Assembly: GCA_020284085.1 (NCBI GenBank)
Contig: JACEVL010000410.1
Coordinates: forward strand, 310,001 to 374,000
DNA: 64,000 bases
From: Aporrectodea caliginosa
Taxonomy: Eukaryota; Annelida; Clitellata; Crassiclitellata; Lumbricidae
Reading direction: 5' to 3'
Shown: positions 44,407 to 56,600 of the stretch, in pieces
Position numbering within the stretch: the stretch's first letter is position 1
Layout: each line of letters starts with the position of its first letter
The notes under the pieces: model-generated
Database searches by the model: none
Seen by the model: only the letters and a program-made list of their open reading frames with translations
Told to the model about the DNA's origin: nothing
Translations under genes and position numbers: made by a program

Positions 44407-45473
44407 TCTTTTTAGAGATCAATCTCAATTGACAGCCTCTGAGAGAAGAAATGTCACTGCATTCTGTTTATTTGCAAATCATATAAACGTGAGAGCATGA
44501 ATAGATCAGTCCGTTTGGAGGATTGCTAGTGAATAATTCTACAATAAAAGTCTACCAGTATTGTAAAACTTTTTAGTCAATAATATGTTGTGAATGAATA
44601 TCTGTTTTTATGGCTACTGTGAGTTACTAATCAATCTATGATTCTTGCTATTCAACTTTATTATGGGTTATATATGATATAGCCATCGCCTTATTTGTAA
44701 CCTGAATACGACTGTATGGAAATCTTTATGCTCATTGAGCAACCTCTAAAATTCATTTAATCTTGAAACTTTTTATACAGAATTTATTTCTATACACAAA
44801 AGGAAAAAATCACCCTAATGGCGACCTTGCAATGCAAAGTTATGACTTACTTTGACAGCTAATATCTTCAAACCACTGGCAATGGATCTATGCCGAGAGA
44901 ATAAGGTGGACCCCGATCCTTAGGTGAGATTACGTCGGTTGGAACAATACACATTAGAAAAATGGTTGAACCGATAACATTGGCTGCACTGCGGAACTTT
45001 TGCGGGGCATCTATAAAAACCACATTTTTGGCCACAATTTCTCATAGCCTATAAGGTGTAGGTAAATAATTGCTGGAATAGGTCGTGGAATTTTGTCTGG
45101 AACTGTTGAATTTGGGAGAGAAAGCTCTCGAGTTAGCGCTTGGAGTGAGAGGCATTAAAGACGGGGTGGGTTTGTGGAAGGTCTGTCAAAAGTGCGAGAA
45201 CTGCGTGGAGAAGCCGGACTCGGTAAATGGCCGCTTGACGTGACATTTGCAAAAATATTATAATCACTTGCGGGTAAATGACAATCATGATCATAATTAT
45301 GACGATGGAGAAGAATCGGAAGTCAATTCAAAAGAAACATTACGATTACCAATTCCTGCTCTAAAGGGTGAGAGTAAAGGAACGTTCATTTGTTCTAGCT
45401 GCAGCTGCCTTCATTTGTACCTTCATTATCTTTCCATCTCCTGTTGAGTCATTTCCAGTTGGATGGCAGCCCG

Positions 45474-46345
45474 CCTTCAAAGGCGTGCTGTCAAAAGCGC
45501 GCCGTCAGTTGCGCGCTGCAAAAATGACCGTCAAATGCGCGCCATCGAAAGCGGGCAGCAAGAACTATAGGACTGATACACTTACTATTGTTATCCCTTT
45601 GAATGATAAACTAACCATTTCCCACTTCGATTGATCAAATTTGTGTATTAGTTATTAGTTGAATACACTATTAATGTGTGTGTTCATGTGTAAAGACGTC
45701 AACTTAATATACTGTTTGTCAATGAAGAATTATTGCACAAATTATATTAAGTTGCCCTCTTCCAGTGAGCACATACATGCATCAAGATAATATATAATTT
45801 TAGCGTTCTAAATTTTCGTAAATTTGGTAAAACCGGGTTTTAGCGTCGAATATTATAGGCTATTCGGTGGAATAGAAGTTGGATTGGTGAAACAAATCTT
45901 GCTAAATGGATGTAGGATGGGTGAAAATAAGGCTTGCGAAAGAAGTTTTGCATAAATAGAAGTTGGATCAATGACAAGAATTCTAGCCTAAATAGAAATT
46001 GGATTGGTAAAAGAATATTTGCAAAAATAGAAGTGGATTGATGAAAAGAATTATTACTTAAATAGAAGTTGGACTGATACAAAGAATTATAGCTTCAATC
46101 GAAGTTGGATTAATGAGAAATATAAATGCTGCAATGGCGTAATAATTTAGAGGGCTAAAGTGATAAAAAATACACATTTTTCGGTTTTGCGCGCTATTTT
46201 CTTATTAATTAAACAAAGATTTCTTTTAGTTTTTATGTCTATGCGTCTCGATGTATGCTCGCTACTGTCGGCGCGCACTTGTCTTGCGTGTAATTGACGG
46301 TGCGTGCTTTCGACGGCGCGCTTTTGACCGCGCGCTTTTGTCTTG
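45474..46345. mobile_element. MITE-like element with GCGCGC iterons and a minisatellite core
   Basis: Both ends carry repeated GCGCGC-containing units with TTGAC spacing in opposite orientation: GTCAAAAGCGCGCCGTCAG and GTCAAATGCGCGCCATCG on the left, GACGGCGCGCTTTTGACCG on the right. The core is a decayed array of 35-40-bp units (AATAGAAGTTGGATTGATG, then AAAAGAATTNTTGCTTA) from 45860 to 46115. No coding sequence. Exact ends are not fixed. Confidence 0.5.
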
Positions 46346-46946
46346 CGTGCTAAGGACGGGACACCTCTGTGGATACCTCAATCAAAGTGGCCGTCCAATG
46401 TTTTTTCGAACTCTTACTAAAACAGCATTCTTGATCGGAGGTTGTAGGTCGTTTAGCGCAATCATTAATATGGACGCTTTATCAATTTCCAATTGTTCAG
46501 CCTTGACTAGAATCCTAGCTACTTAATCACCCGCCTGCCAGAGAGAGGCGCTAATTTCTGCAGGCCTCTCGATTGAGAGTACGAAACCAGAGGGCGGTTT
46601 TGTCGAAAAACAAAAGTGCAAATGCTGAGATGGAGTTACTTTAGTATATATCATGAAACTGTGGGTTTTGTGCGTTTGATTGGTTTGTTGAAGTTTTGAA
46701 AGATTAAATCGCAATAGGTGCCTGTTATTATAGACTGGTGGTAGTACATTAGCGATTTGGCTAGCGTTTTCACAGCCTGATGTGACCGGATCAGAGACAT
46801 GGTTCTCGAGTGCATTACTCTGTGTGCAGGGTGTTGTGATATTTGCAAATTAGAATTGCAAAAGGACCTATTAACAACAGGATGATCCATTGAAGAGTTT
46901 GGCAGGGAAATCAATGGCAGCGGTAAATGCGAGACATGTGCCGATT

Positions 46947-47337
46947 GCATTTTCGCCGATCCAAGGTGAGCACAGCAAACATTATCGGACTAATCAGGGT
47001 AATTTATCGTTTTGCACTCTAAATTATTTTACAAAGGATAATTTTAAATAGAAGTTGGATTGGTGACAATAACTCTTTCTTCAGTAGAAGTTGCATTGAT
47101 GAAAATAATTCTTGCTTAAGTAGAAGATGGATTGAGGAAGAAATGATTCTTGCTTAAATAGAAGCTGGATTGATGAAAAATATTTCTTGCGTAAGTATAA
47201 GATGGATTAATGACGGTTTTCCTGGACATTAGCATTGAAATGACATGTATATAAAATTATTTAGACAACAAAAACTATAAATTACTCTGATTAGTCCGAT
47301 AATGTTTGCTGTACTCACCTTGGGTCGGCGAAAATGC
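46947..47337. mobile_element. MITE with 65-bp inverted ends and minisatellite core
   Basis: Ends GCATTTTCGCCGA and TCGGCGAAAATGC open inverted repeats of about 65 bp (including CAGCAAACATTATCGGACTA on the left and its complement on the right). Between them, 47045-47215 is a tandem array of about five 35-40-bp units of the type AGTAGAAGATGGATTGATG. A clean target duplication is not evident. Confidence 0.7.
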
Positions 47338-47339
47338 TT

Positions 47340-49380
47340 CCCGATTGCGGTTATCGTGATCGCCAGCTGTTAATATTGGTGCCAATGTCGTACTGCGTAG
47401 GTTTGGATCGGTTGGCTGCAAAGCAGAAATTCGGACTCTTTCGGTGGGTTGATAAGCAGCGGATGCTGAGAGTAGGGATGACGCTATTTCCGAGTGTACA
47501 GAATGTAGGCCTATTATTCAATTGTTCCTCGCGTGCAATGATAGGATGATAAGGCAGAGAAAGCAAGAGTGAGACGTGAGGCTGACAACAACACAATGTC
47601 ACTCACGTGAATTGGCTCAACAGCGGATATGTCCTTGCTGACTGTTCGGATGGATGAAGTAGAGGGTTGGTTGAAAAGGCAAAACCGAAGCCACGTTCCA
47701 CAACGTGGATAATGGAGCCAATGGATGGTGATGAATGATGGCTGGGCCGGCATTTGGTAGTTGATACGTTCAGTTGTCAGCGGTTGGTCGTCCCCGATAA
47801 GGGAGAACTGATTTGGTGAGTTTAACAGGCACGTCTAAGCAATGTACTACAATAACAACTGAAAATTAATTTACAAGGCTAATATGCCGGTATTTGGACG
47901 AAGAAGTGAAAGGCTACGTACTAGGGAAACTGTTTCGCAGTGATGTGAAAGGTGATACTGCGTCTGCTAAGTTAAGCTAGCAGTGAAATTCATATAGCAC
48001 CCTGCGATATGATTAAATTTACATGCTGTGAACTAATATGACTAACAAAGTGAATAGCATAAGGCTAATGAGAACGCATGCTGATGAGCTCCCTGAGCTT
48101 ATATACGTTGAATTCTGCCATAGACGTGAGACTTTGAAACGCCACATCGGTCTGTCCAACAGAGGAGGGTTTCTAGACTTAGTACATTGTGCAAAACAAA
48201 CACATCGCGGCAAGTGGACTCTACATATGCTCACAATTACCGGTTACTAGATTATTCGTATCATTGTCTAGTCAAATGTAACAGTTCACAAAAATAGATA
48301 AAATACAAAAACATAACAAAATTAGCCTAAACACAAAAACCAGCAAACCAAATCAGAACATAACAACTAGCATATCTTGGTGTCTGACATGCTTTTTAAG
48401 GGAAATTCGCATAATCGAACAGGCCCTTTTGATGAGCTATTTGGATGAATCCATCGACATGACCCTCTGTCGAATACCCATTTAATATTGCTTCATATTA
48501 ATTTTGCTATATTTAGTTATAATCGTTTCAATAGTTGAGTTATGCTCCTCGAATTGATTAAATTCGCCAATGGATTGCCATGGACCTTTATGCACAATAA
48601 CAGTGACTGTCCGGGGCCCACTGTCCCGGTAAGATCAGATGGAAGATTGGAGGGCAGTAGGTCATCTTCATCCATACACCCTTCAATGGACACCTCATCC
48701 ACTATCTCTGGTGGCATAATGATTATGTCAACATCTTTAGCATAACAGACAGTCAGACACTGCACCAGAAGCTTCTGCTAGACGAACAACCTTCTTAGTT
48801 CTTTATTTTCGCCATCTGCATCAGGCTATTAAATGGCGATCACCTCATACAAGAACTTTCTTTTCGACATCTGAAAAAGGCATTATACAGAAAGGGCGAT
48901 TACTGCGTAAACTAAAACTTGTAATGCACTCGCTGTTGAGTGTTTAGTCATTTAATGCATTTCTCCATCTTGTTCCAAAATGGGAAACAGTACTTCTTGT
49001 GCTCATTGTTCCCTTTTGGAAACATCACAGCTTTGCCAAACATTTCTACCGCAATGCATTTCATTTTACACGTACCTGTGGCATAGCTGTAGCTATACTT
49101 GTATCACATATACTCTTTAAACATTAAAATTTCCTTACCGTATATGCAGAGGAAAAACCGGACGCAACAAAATGTTGACCAAACAATCCGCAACATCAAC
49201 GATGACCACCGCACCTAGAAATTTCTGCAAACTCATGCTTAGGATAAAATATATATAACATAAGGAATATATAACATTTAACAATTAAAAAAAGTCCACT
49301 GTGACTAAATAAAACAACACAATTTTTATTCCATACTTAAATTTTTCATCGCGTTCCAAAATGGAAGCATTGGGCGCTAA
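47340..49380. other. No gene recognised
   Basis: Several 60-80-codon open frames occur (for example 48038-48250 plus and 47514-47753 minus). None shows a conserved motif, suitable splice sites or a partner exon I can identify. I see no mobile-element ends in it. Confidence 0.4.
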
Positions 49381-49849
49381 TGGGGTAGGACAAATTAAAT
49401 AAAATCGAATCAAATCATTTATTTGGCAACCAGTCAAAAAATATACAAAAATATACAAACATAATTATTAGTCCAATACATATTCAGTGGCAACACGTCA
49501 AATTGAATCAAATCGGAACATTTTCAATGGGAATTTGTAAGAATATACAGACTTGATAAACCAATACACACGCAATGGCAATACATTCGGTTGCACAGGG
49601 GTCCTGAAAGAAGCTTTACAACCCCGCTAGGTTGGGTCACCTGAGCGGCAGTACCACAAGAAGTGGATAGCCATTCCTGTGTTATTGGTTGGTCCTGGCG
49701 TATATTTAATATAGAATTAAATAGAAAACGAGAAAGTAAGAAAAACAAAAACAACTTAAGTACAAATACAACATCACACTCAAGGATTAGAAACCAAGAA
49801 ATCAATTATTAAATAAATTTTGTAGGCACAGTTGTATAGTAATCTGCGA

Positions 49850-50398
49850 GTCCCTGCACAAGAGACAGCCTCGCTCTACTCTTGACTCAGCATCACTGAA
49901 AACACTGATACACTGCCTTATTTTAACCCGACTTGACTACTGCAACTCGGTACTCTATGGTCTCCCTGAATGCACACTGCTTCCTCTTACTAGAATACTG
50001 CATCAGGCTGCAAGGCTGTGTCTTGGACTTTCTTACCGAGAGCATATCACACCTGCTGTTCGTTCTCTACACTGGCTTCCTAAGTTCCTATCTGTGCGCG
50101 TATCCGCTTCAAGCTGGCACTCCTCATGTACATAGCATGCACAGATTATCTCCCTTCCTACTTGTCTTCTATGGTAACACCTTGCAACTCTGTTAAAGGT
50201 CGCTCCTCTCTTCGATCAGCATCTGCTGGAAAGTATGTTGTTCCTGGTACACGTCTTGTCTTCGGTCGGCGCTCATTCACGATTGCCGGTCCTTCCATCT
50301 GGAACTCTCTACCTCCTCATGTTCGCAACTCTCTTAGCGAGACTGTCTTTCGCTCTAAACTCAAAACTTACCTCTTCCAGTCTACTTATGACTCTTAA
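49850..50398 (+). mobile_element. Non-LTR retrotransposon ORF2 C-terminus
   Basis: Plus-strand codons with two or three frameshifts read LDYCNSVLYGLPECTL, then RILHQAARLCLGLSYREHIT, PAVRSLHWLPKFLSVRV, and finally FTIAGPSIWNSLPPHVR with KTYLF. This is the standard region C-terminal to the polymerase in CR1/L2-like LINEs. The 5' part is missing, and no tail like that at 7096 follows. Confidence 0.8.
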
Positions 50399-50634
50399 TG
50401 GTAGCCCGGCTTCAATGTGCACTTCTGAACTTTGTAAGGAGGGCATTATCAAATTACAGTTGTATTGTAAGAGGTGGTATTAATTACGAAAAGTCAACAA
50501 TGCATATTGTGTGCAAAATGCAAATCTGCATGGTTAAACAGGGTAAGAGTGAATAGTCCCGATCCAAATACCATGGATTCCATCCTGGGAGGGGAAGCGG
50601 GTATTTCTTTAGAAAGAAAGTTATTGAGACGTGA

Positions 50635-51260
50635 CTACGTTGCTTTTTCAAAAACAATTTGAGCAAAATGCGAGCAGCGAGATTGGTCTGTAGTTGGATA
50701 AATCATCTTTAGCCCCTTAAAAAACGGTACAACCTTAGCGATATTTAGTGATTGGGGAAATACTCCAGAATTAAGTGAGCAATTAATAATTTCTAACAAA
50801 GGGTATGCTATACAAGGGAGGGTGAGAAGAACATGTACGATACTCGGGTTAATGCCATCAACTCCTTTACCCTCCGAGCTACGAATGCAGGGCCCAAGTA
50901 ATTTCGCCTGGGGAGGTTTTGCTAAGTCCAAGTGATTCAATGGGGGTAGTCACCTGTATTTCTCAAAAGAAGAAGAAATAGTGGAACTTTTTGCAAGTGT
51001 TTGAGCAATTATAGGCCTACCTGTAAAATAAGTATTATCTTAGGCAGCCATTAACCTTGGGTCTGAGATCTTATCCTCGACGACCATTAGGAATGTGATA
51101 TTTCTATCAAGAATATAATCTGTCACGAGGCTCCAGGTTTTTTTCAGGTTATTGCTCTGCCTGCAGAAGTCAGCCGCATAATAATTTTTCAGCTTGTGTG
51201 CGCAAAGATTTAAATCTATTTCTACAGGAGATGGGCTTATGTTTATTACTTTCAAATTTG
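50635..51260 (-). pseudogene. LINE ORF2 fragment, linker and RT N-terminus
   Basis: Minus-strand reading gives a helical linker (KKTWSLVTDYIL...) and then GVDGINPSIVHVLL, LLEIINCSLNSGVFPQSL and IAKVVPFFKG. This is the finger region of a non-LTR reverse transcriptase, upstream of motif A. Frameshifts divide it near 50940-51040. The palm motifs are missing, apparently because the plus-strand LINE fragment at 49850-50398 or a deletion intervened. Its 3' end may be the ATTTGATTCGATTTTATTT stretch near 49400-49420. Confidence 0.7.
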
Positions 51261-52260
51261 GAAAAGGAAATATCAGTCAGAATGCTATGAGATTGTACAG
51301 GGCAACCCAATAACTTTAGAAAGAAAAAACCAAAATAGAAAACATCAGGTCCAATAAATGAAAGCAGCGATCAATTAGACTAAGCTTAATATGACACATA
51401 ACTGGAATCAGTGTACAGAGTACACTCAAATGGATTGACTCAGAACAACCGATGAGGTCCATAAACCTGGAGAGGACAGAGCGGTGGTAGACGTGGATAA
51501 TGACGTAAGACTCGTAGGAAAGTTACTAGAAGTCTTCTAATTCAGGAGGAGAGCAGAGTCGATCCTTTTCATTTGATTATTCAGATCTTCTGAAGAAAAC
51601 TCTTCCTCCCGTAGTCCAGGTAGAGTGTATTTTGTGGGATTTCACAAAGCTTCTTGCTCTCCCATAGATCTGCGAGTTGGTGCGAGTCAAGTGTTCACTG
51701 ATGTAGACTGAGGAGGATCAAGTGTTTGGTTCGCATCGGAGAAGCCTTCTGCTGGCAAAAATCTCATCACGCGTTCCTCTGTGTGAAAAACCAACGACTA
51801 GCGGTCGAACTTTACTTTTCCTTGAGCGCCATCATGAGAATGAAATGTCCGATTCCTAATAGGTAGTGTACTGAAAAAGCTGATGTACTCTACTTTCAGT
51901 ATCTGGTGGCAGCGGTGCTATCGTCGAGCGCAGGCTTAACTTCGGGGGCTAAGTTGCACTAGCACGTGGGTTGCATCAAGCAGAGACATTTACGACGAGA
52001 CACTTCGTTTGACGAAATTCTTTAACGATTTATGCAGAACGTATTTACAGAACAGTATATATGCTAATCATCAGAGTCAGGTCGTCGTTAAGCGGTACGA
52101 GGTCGCAGTCCTCCGATTCTGCTCTCTTGGTTCTCTATCGCTTTCTTCTCCGACTCTCTTTTCTCCTCTTCTCACAAAAACCCTCAGAGTTCCAATGTTT
52201 CGAGTCAAGAGTCCCTTCTCGTGACTCTTCCTCTCCGCTCCAATCGCTCTCCGAGCAACC

Positions 52261-52288
52261 CTCTCTCTCCTCTCTCTCTCTCTCTCTC

Positions 52289-52337
<49 letters not shown>
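52261..52337. repeat. (CT)n microsatellite
   Basis: Almost pure CT dinucleotides with two interruptions. Coding-like Ser/Leu and Arg/Glu frames across it are artefacts of composition. The stretch 51300-52260 shows no gene. Confidence 0.95.
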
Positions 52338-52340
<3 letters not shown>

Positions 52341-52769
52341 TGCTCTCAGAATCCGCACGCAGAATTCTCTCTTCCGCTTTCCCTGTCTTTTCTATCGCCC
52401 CAGCCTGTCAATCAACTCTTTCGCCCCCCAACCGCGCCCTGTGGTTCGTTCCCTCTTTCCGTGCTCCTGCTATCTGTCTTCTCTACCCTCCACCCTTTTA
52501 CAGGTGTGGCCTTCGCCTCCGCTCCCCTAGGTATGTCGTCAGCTGTTGGCTGTCAATCATTTCTTATACCAAATACAATCTTAAAAGTTCATGAGTTCAT
52601 AAAAGTTCATAATGGCAACTTTATAATAAATCTATACTATACTAATCGAAATATCGTCGTGGCAGATTTCACTACAGGTAGGTAGAGGCGATTCTTGCAC
52701 AGATCTAGCAGCACTGGGATATAGATGAATTCTAGGTTTGTAAGACGAAGTCGTAGTCACACTCTCAGA

Positions 52770-53100
52770 TGAAGCCTATTTTGTTTGTTCGACCAAACCA
52801 TGGATAACAATGATGATGAGGAGTGTTGCGTTCTCAACTTCGTCCAGTTTTGAGCGTAGCTGTTTATTCTCCAATTCCAGAGATTCCATTATTTAATTTG
52901 AACTATGCAGAATTTTGAGAACATTTCCTTGGAGAATTGTTCCATCAAACCTTCCAATTTCAGCGTAAAGTTGCTTATTAATTTGTCAAACGTTTTTTCT
53001 ATTGCTGGAGTGAGACTTGTTATTAGTCAAAGCCTCGATAAGTCTGTCGTCGTCAGCATTTCAAGCAAATCCTCCGTTTTGAATTCCATGTTTTTCAACA
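52770..53100 (-). pseudogene. LINE ORF1-like coiled-coil fragment
   Basis: The minus strand encodes MESLELENKQLRSKLDEVEN followed closely by VIHGLVEQ. The combination of a leucine/glutamate coiled coil and an IHGLPE-like motif is characteristic of LINE ORF1 (transposase_22-like) proteins. An upstream segment (LISNFTLKLEGLMEQFSKEM) fits the same coiled coil. Stops interrupt it. It may belong to the same dead element as 50635-51260. Confidence 0.6.
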
Positions 53101-53518
53101 TGATGTATAAATGGTTTTACCGTTTAGAAGAAAGAAACGATTTCTAGCGTCCAGTTTTCGTTCGAATAATAAATCCCAAAATGTTCGTATGGTTACTTTA
53201 TTAAGTAGAATTACAATAAACGAAGTTCAGTCGTGCGCCGCCCGAGCTGTTAGGCGGCCGCCATTATATTATATCAGAATGCTTCTCCTGTTAAGCACCT
53301 GTTGTTCAGCCAAGCGTATACACACTCTCTATCGCGACCTTACGCATAAAATACTGCTGTCAATTACACTTTCAGACAGGAATATTAATTAAGCTAATCA
53401 ACATTGAGGCTCACTCCAAATCAGTATCACTGCTCTCAAAAAACGCCTTCATAATCCTATTGGAAAGAGAAATAATGAAAAAGACACCACTAGATTTGGA
53501 GTTGTTACATGGACTCAC

Positions 53519-53682
53519 CACAATTTATTGAGATATCTTCACTGTGATAGCAGTTGTGCTGACCCCACGGAAGATGGGAGCACTGTTCTATGCCAGTTTC
53601 TGTTCCAGTGCAATACACTTCGTCCAACCATATTGGATCTTTTCCAGCTCCATGACGATTAGCAGTTGCTACACCGATGTAA
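53519..53682 (-). CDS. SRCR-domain exon (C-terminal half of the domain)
   Basis: On the minus strand an acceptor (TTTATAATCAG) at 53683 and a donor (GTGAGT) at 53518 bound a 164-nt exon with one split base at each end. It encodes YIGVATANRHGAGKDPIWLD, then EVYCTGTETGIEQCSHLPWG and QHNCYHSEDISINC. This is the second half of a scavenger receptor cysteine-rich domain, with the WLDEVxCxGxE signature and conserved Cys positions. Such domains occur in secreted or membrane immune-type receptors, which are strongly expanded in many marine invertebrates. The first half of the domain and neighbouring exons are not recognisable nearby, so it may belong to a gene with long introns or be an orphan exon. 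Confidence 0.75.
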
Positions 53683-54239
53683 CTGATTATAAATATGAAC
53701 AAAACACAATAAAAAACAGGAAACGACTGTAAACGATGTGTGTGATAAGCGATTCAACAGTCCTTTGTATTTGTAGATTTTTGCTTCTTTGACCTAATCT
53801 TTTGCTACGAAACTAGCTACGGTACTCTCGGTTAAATTGTTGACCAGGACGACCACCCAGATACCTTGCTACATATATGCTGAGTCCGGCTCGTGTGCTT
53901 CAAGATTAAAAATGTATAGTATCATTCAACATCAATAGAAAATATCTGGCTCTTCCGATACAAGAACTAAATTCGAAAACTCTGTATACAGTCCTGAAAC
54001 GTCCTTTCAGTTTGCAATCCTATTCGCCACTATAGGCTAGCTGCCGATGGCTAATTAAAAACTGCCGCAACTCTACACAGTTTAAGATTCATGTTTACAC
54101 ACTGACTCTAAACTGTCACTTTCCGTACTGTGTTCTCCCTTGTCTCTTCTTCTATACTCTTTAAATTCATGTCCTTTATATACTCTCACGAAATACGGCT
54201 AAACATAGAGAAAGACATGAAACACAGCCAATTATTTGA

Positions 54240-54425
54240 AACATAGCGAAACACAACGAATCAGGCTGGGAGGGCGAAACACCGAGAAACAGGCGGGGAA
54301 ATCGAAACACGCCAGCGAAGCATAACAAAACACCGAAACAGGCGGGGCGAAGCACGTTAACGAAACATGCTAGACATTAAGGAAACAGCGAAACATAACG
54401 AAACATGCGAAACATAAAGGAACAC
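54240..54425. repeat. GAAACA-type degenerate repeat
   Basis: Irregular repeats of CGAAACAC, CGAAACAT and AAACAGGCGGGG units. No reading frame. Sequence on either side (53700-54240 and 54430-54950) has no recognisable gene. Confidence 0.6.
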
Positions 54426-54955
54426 GGAGGATGAAGACGACAAAGAGGAGGACGAAGAGGAAGGGGGAAATGCCTGGATCGTGACACTATAACCTATACT
54501 TTACTGAACTTGCCGTAATTCTTCGTTAAATATCTCATGATAATTCCTGGCTATTATTCAAATTCACACATTTCAGATTTTTTTAAATACGTCTTTAGAT
54601 TTTTCAATACAGTTCACACAATACAAATCATTTACTATATTAACTGTTTTTAGACTTGTTCATATCGTCAAATTACCGCACCAGCTACTTCTCTGCACAT
54701 TTTCAGAGTAGTTATTTATTCATGAATGATGAAAAATACACTAGTCATCTAGCCTGTATACGCACGCCCATTACACAGATTACACTCACAGGCAGATGGA
54801 GCAATGGCGGGTTTTGGGAACACTCGGAGGAACAGAGAGATTAGTGTGTTCGCGAAGCTGCAGATCGTCAAAACATGACATTCTTAATTCTGCGTTTAAC
54901 TATGCGCATAAAATTACAAAAATTAGTTTTATTAAGAGGGTAGTGCATCACTTAC

Positions 54956-55099
54956 ACGATTCAACAAATAATTGAAAGAAAGCTCAGTTGCTTTGGACAT
55001 ATCAGTAGGAAGGTGAATACCAGACATTTCATGTTCGGACTGATCGACGGCACAGGGATTAGAGGTATAGACCAAACAGAGAATCATGACAAGGGCTTG
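54956..55099 (-). CDS. Possible exon, function unknown
   Basis: The minus strand has a pyrimidine-rich acceptor (CACTCCACCCTAATCAG) and a strong donor (CGT|GTAAGTG) around a 48-codon open stretch, both in phase 0. It reads ALVMILCLVYTSNPCAVD and continues to the polar segment HEMSGIHLPTDMSKATELSF. An ATG with a short hydrophobic start could mark a signal peptide, which would suit an SRCR receptor. However, its phase does not match the exon at 53519-53682, so the two are not adjacent exons. Treat as a candidate only. Confidence 0.25.
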
Positions 55100-55875
55100 C
55101 TGATTAGGGTGGAGTGAAAAAAACAAAAATTCTAGAACCTCAACGTAATAGTTAGAACTCATTGCCTTTTGGTGCAGTCAGTTTATCATAATAAATATTT
55201 CTTTAAAATTCGTTCTCTAAGATTTGCCCCAACGCGTTTTAAAATTTTTAAATTTAAAAAAAAAATTGTCGAATTTATAAAAATTTCAACAAATTTTTAA
55301 AATGTAATACGCTAATTATAATAGTGTTTAAGCATTTAATTATGTCGTATTTAATAAACAGACTGCGTTTATTAAATACCTTAGGCCCACAGCATTTAAT
55401 TATGTCGTATTTAGATGAACCATGTTCATTAAATGTGGATTAGGGTGTGTTTTTAAGGGTACATGTGAAATTTTCAACTCAAAGTTTTTTTATCGGCCAG
55501 GTCAATTTATCATGCCAATTGATGCATAAATTCCATATCCGAAATTATAGCTTGATAGGTGAGCATTTAGGACTTGCTCAAGGCGACCGAACGAAATTAT
55601 AGGAACCCGGTTGCATTATGATTACACGATTTCAATGCATGCCAGCCTTACACCCTAACTAATAAAATTAATATTCGTGATGATGATGTAACTGATCTCG
55701 TGTTGTTCAATGTCACTGTTCTCGTGTTGCAAATGGCGGGTAATGGTGGTTTTCATAAATGCATCATATCGCAGGTGAGATGGCAAAATTGACTTGAAAA
55801 AAGGCTTAAATTTGGTTGATAGGCATTACTAAATATCACTTCGGTTATGCGAAACTACCTACATGAGGAGAGGTT

Positions 55876-56600
55876 CTAAAGGTTTTGTTCGATTTCCAAA
55901 CACTAAGAAATCAGAGTCTGGATGACAGCGTGAAAGAAACAGTAGCTATGGTACTTCCAATTTGGGAAAGAGCACGGATTCCAACGAGGGGTAAGAATCA
56001 TGTTTGGGATCAGCTACGACATCTTCAAAAGGAATGGCAAAACCTCAAAAAAATTTAGAGGAAGTCAGAAACCGAAGTTGGAAAACGGGATTCTCTCAAG
56101 GATACCCTGCAGGATCTCTTTGACATTGTGCAAAAAGATGCCATGACAATAATTAAGATAGAAGAGGATCGGCAGTTTTTGAAAGTACAGCGTGAAACGA
56201 CAACGTAGTTCCAATGCAAGCATTAATGTCAAACTTGCAGAGCAATAAGAGAGAGCGCTGAGCACTGGAAAGAGCAGCAGCACTTGCAGAGCGTGAGGAA
56301 CGTTATCGTGCTAGCACAGCTGTAGCTACGGAGATATTTCTGTTGGTAAATTCATCTGAGGAAGAGGCGTTATCAAATCGCTCAGAAAGAGAGCCAGAAC
56401 CTTCGACGTCTGCTTGGCCACCAAAGCGTCGAAGGGGAGCAATATCTGTAGTTACTCGTGATATTGCTCTAGAGCGCACCAAAACCAGATGCTTTCTGGA
56501 TATCCAAAAAAACATCTTACGGCTTATGTCGTCAATGTTCTCAGATTGTCTGACGGGCATTCGCTTGCACCATACAGACGTAGGATTCGATTAGCTGTGG
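55876..56600 (+). pseudogene. Transposon-associated gene relic
   Basis: Plus-strand codons with several frameshifts and stops read VLPIWERARIPTRGKNHVWD, then QLRHLQKEWQNLKK, then DTLQDLFDIVQKDAMTIIKI and EEDRQFLKVQRE. I know similar runs (IFWERARIPT...LxKLxxEWxxLKK...DLFDIAxxDA...IxxEEDxxFL) from uncharacterised proteins repeated in many invertebrate genomes. I cannot name the family. The end (56343-56594) has an SSEEE...PEPSTSAWPPKRRR disordered linker. Confidence 0.5.

Larger units (their letters stand above)
40558..44817. mobile_element. Outer DNA transposon X, 8-bp TSD ATGGCGAC
   Basis: Ends TAGGGTGATT and AATCACCCTA are inverted and flanked by perfect 8-bp duplications ATGGCGAC (40550-40557 and 44818-44825). 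The TAGGG terminus with an 8-bp duplication suggests hAT. Element Y (40910-42966) is nested inside. The remainder (42976-44800) contains no intact transposase. A palindromic hairpin lies at 44275-44406. Confidence 0.75.

Noticed and set aside
45368..45634. 88-codon frame starting with a signal-peptide-like segment
   Set aside because: It runs into the GCGCGC iterons of a nonautonomous element, and the hydrophobic start is not followed by a recognisable domain.
51895..51930. LTR retrotransposon primer-binding site (TGGTGGCAGCGGTG)
   Set aside because: The phrase is suggestive, but I could not find paired long terminal repeats, a polypurine tract or gag/pol codons nearby.
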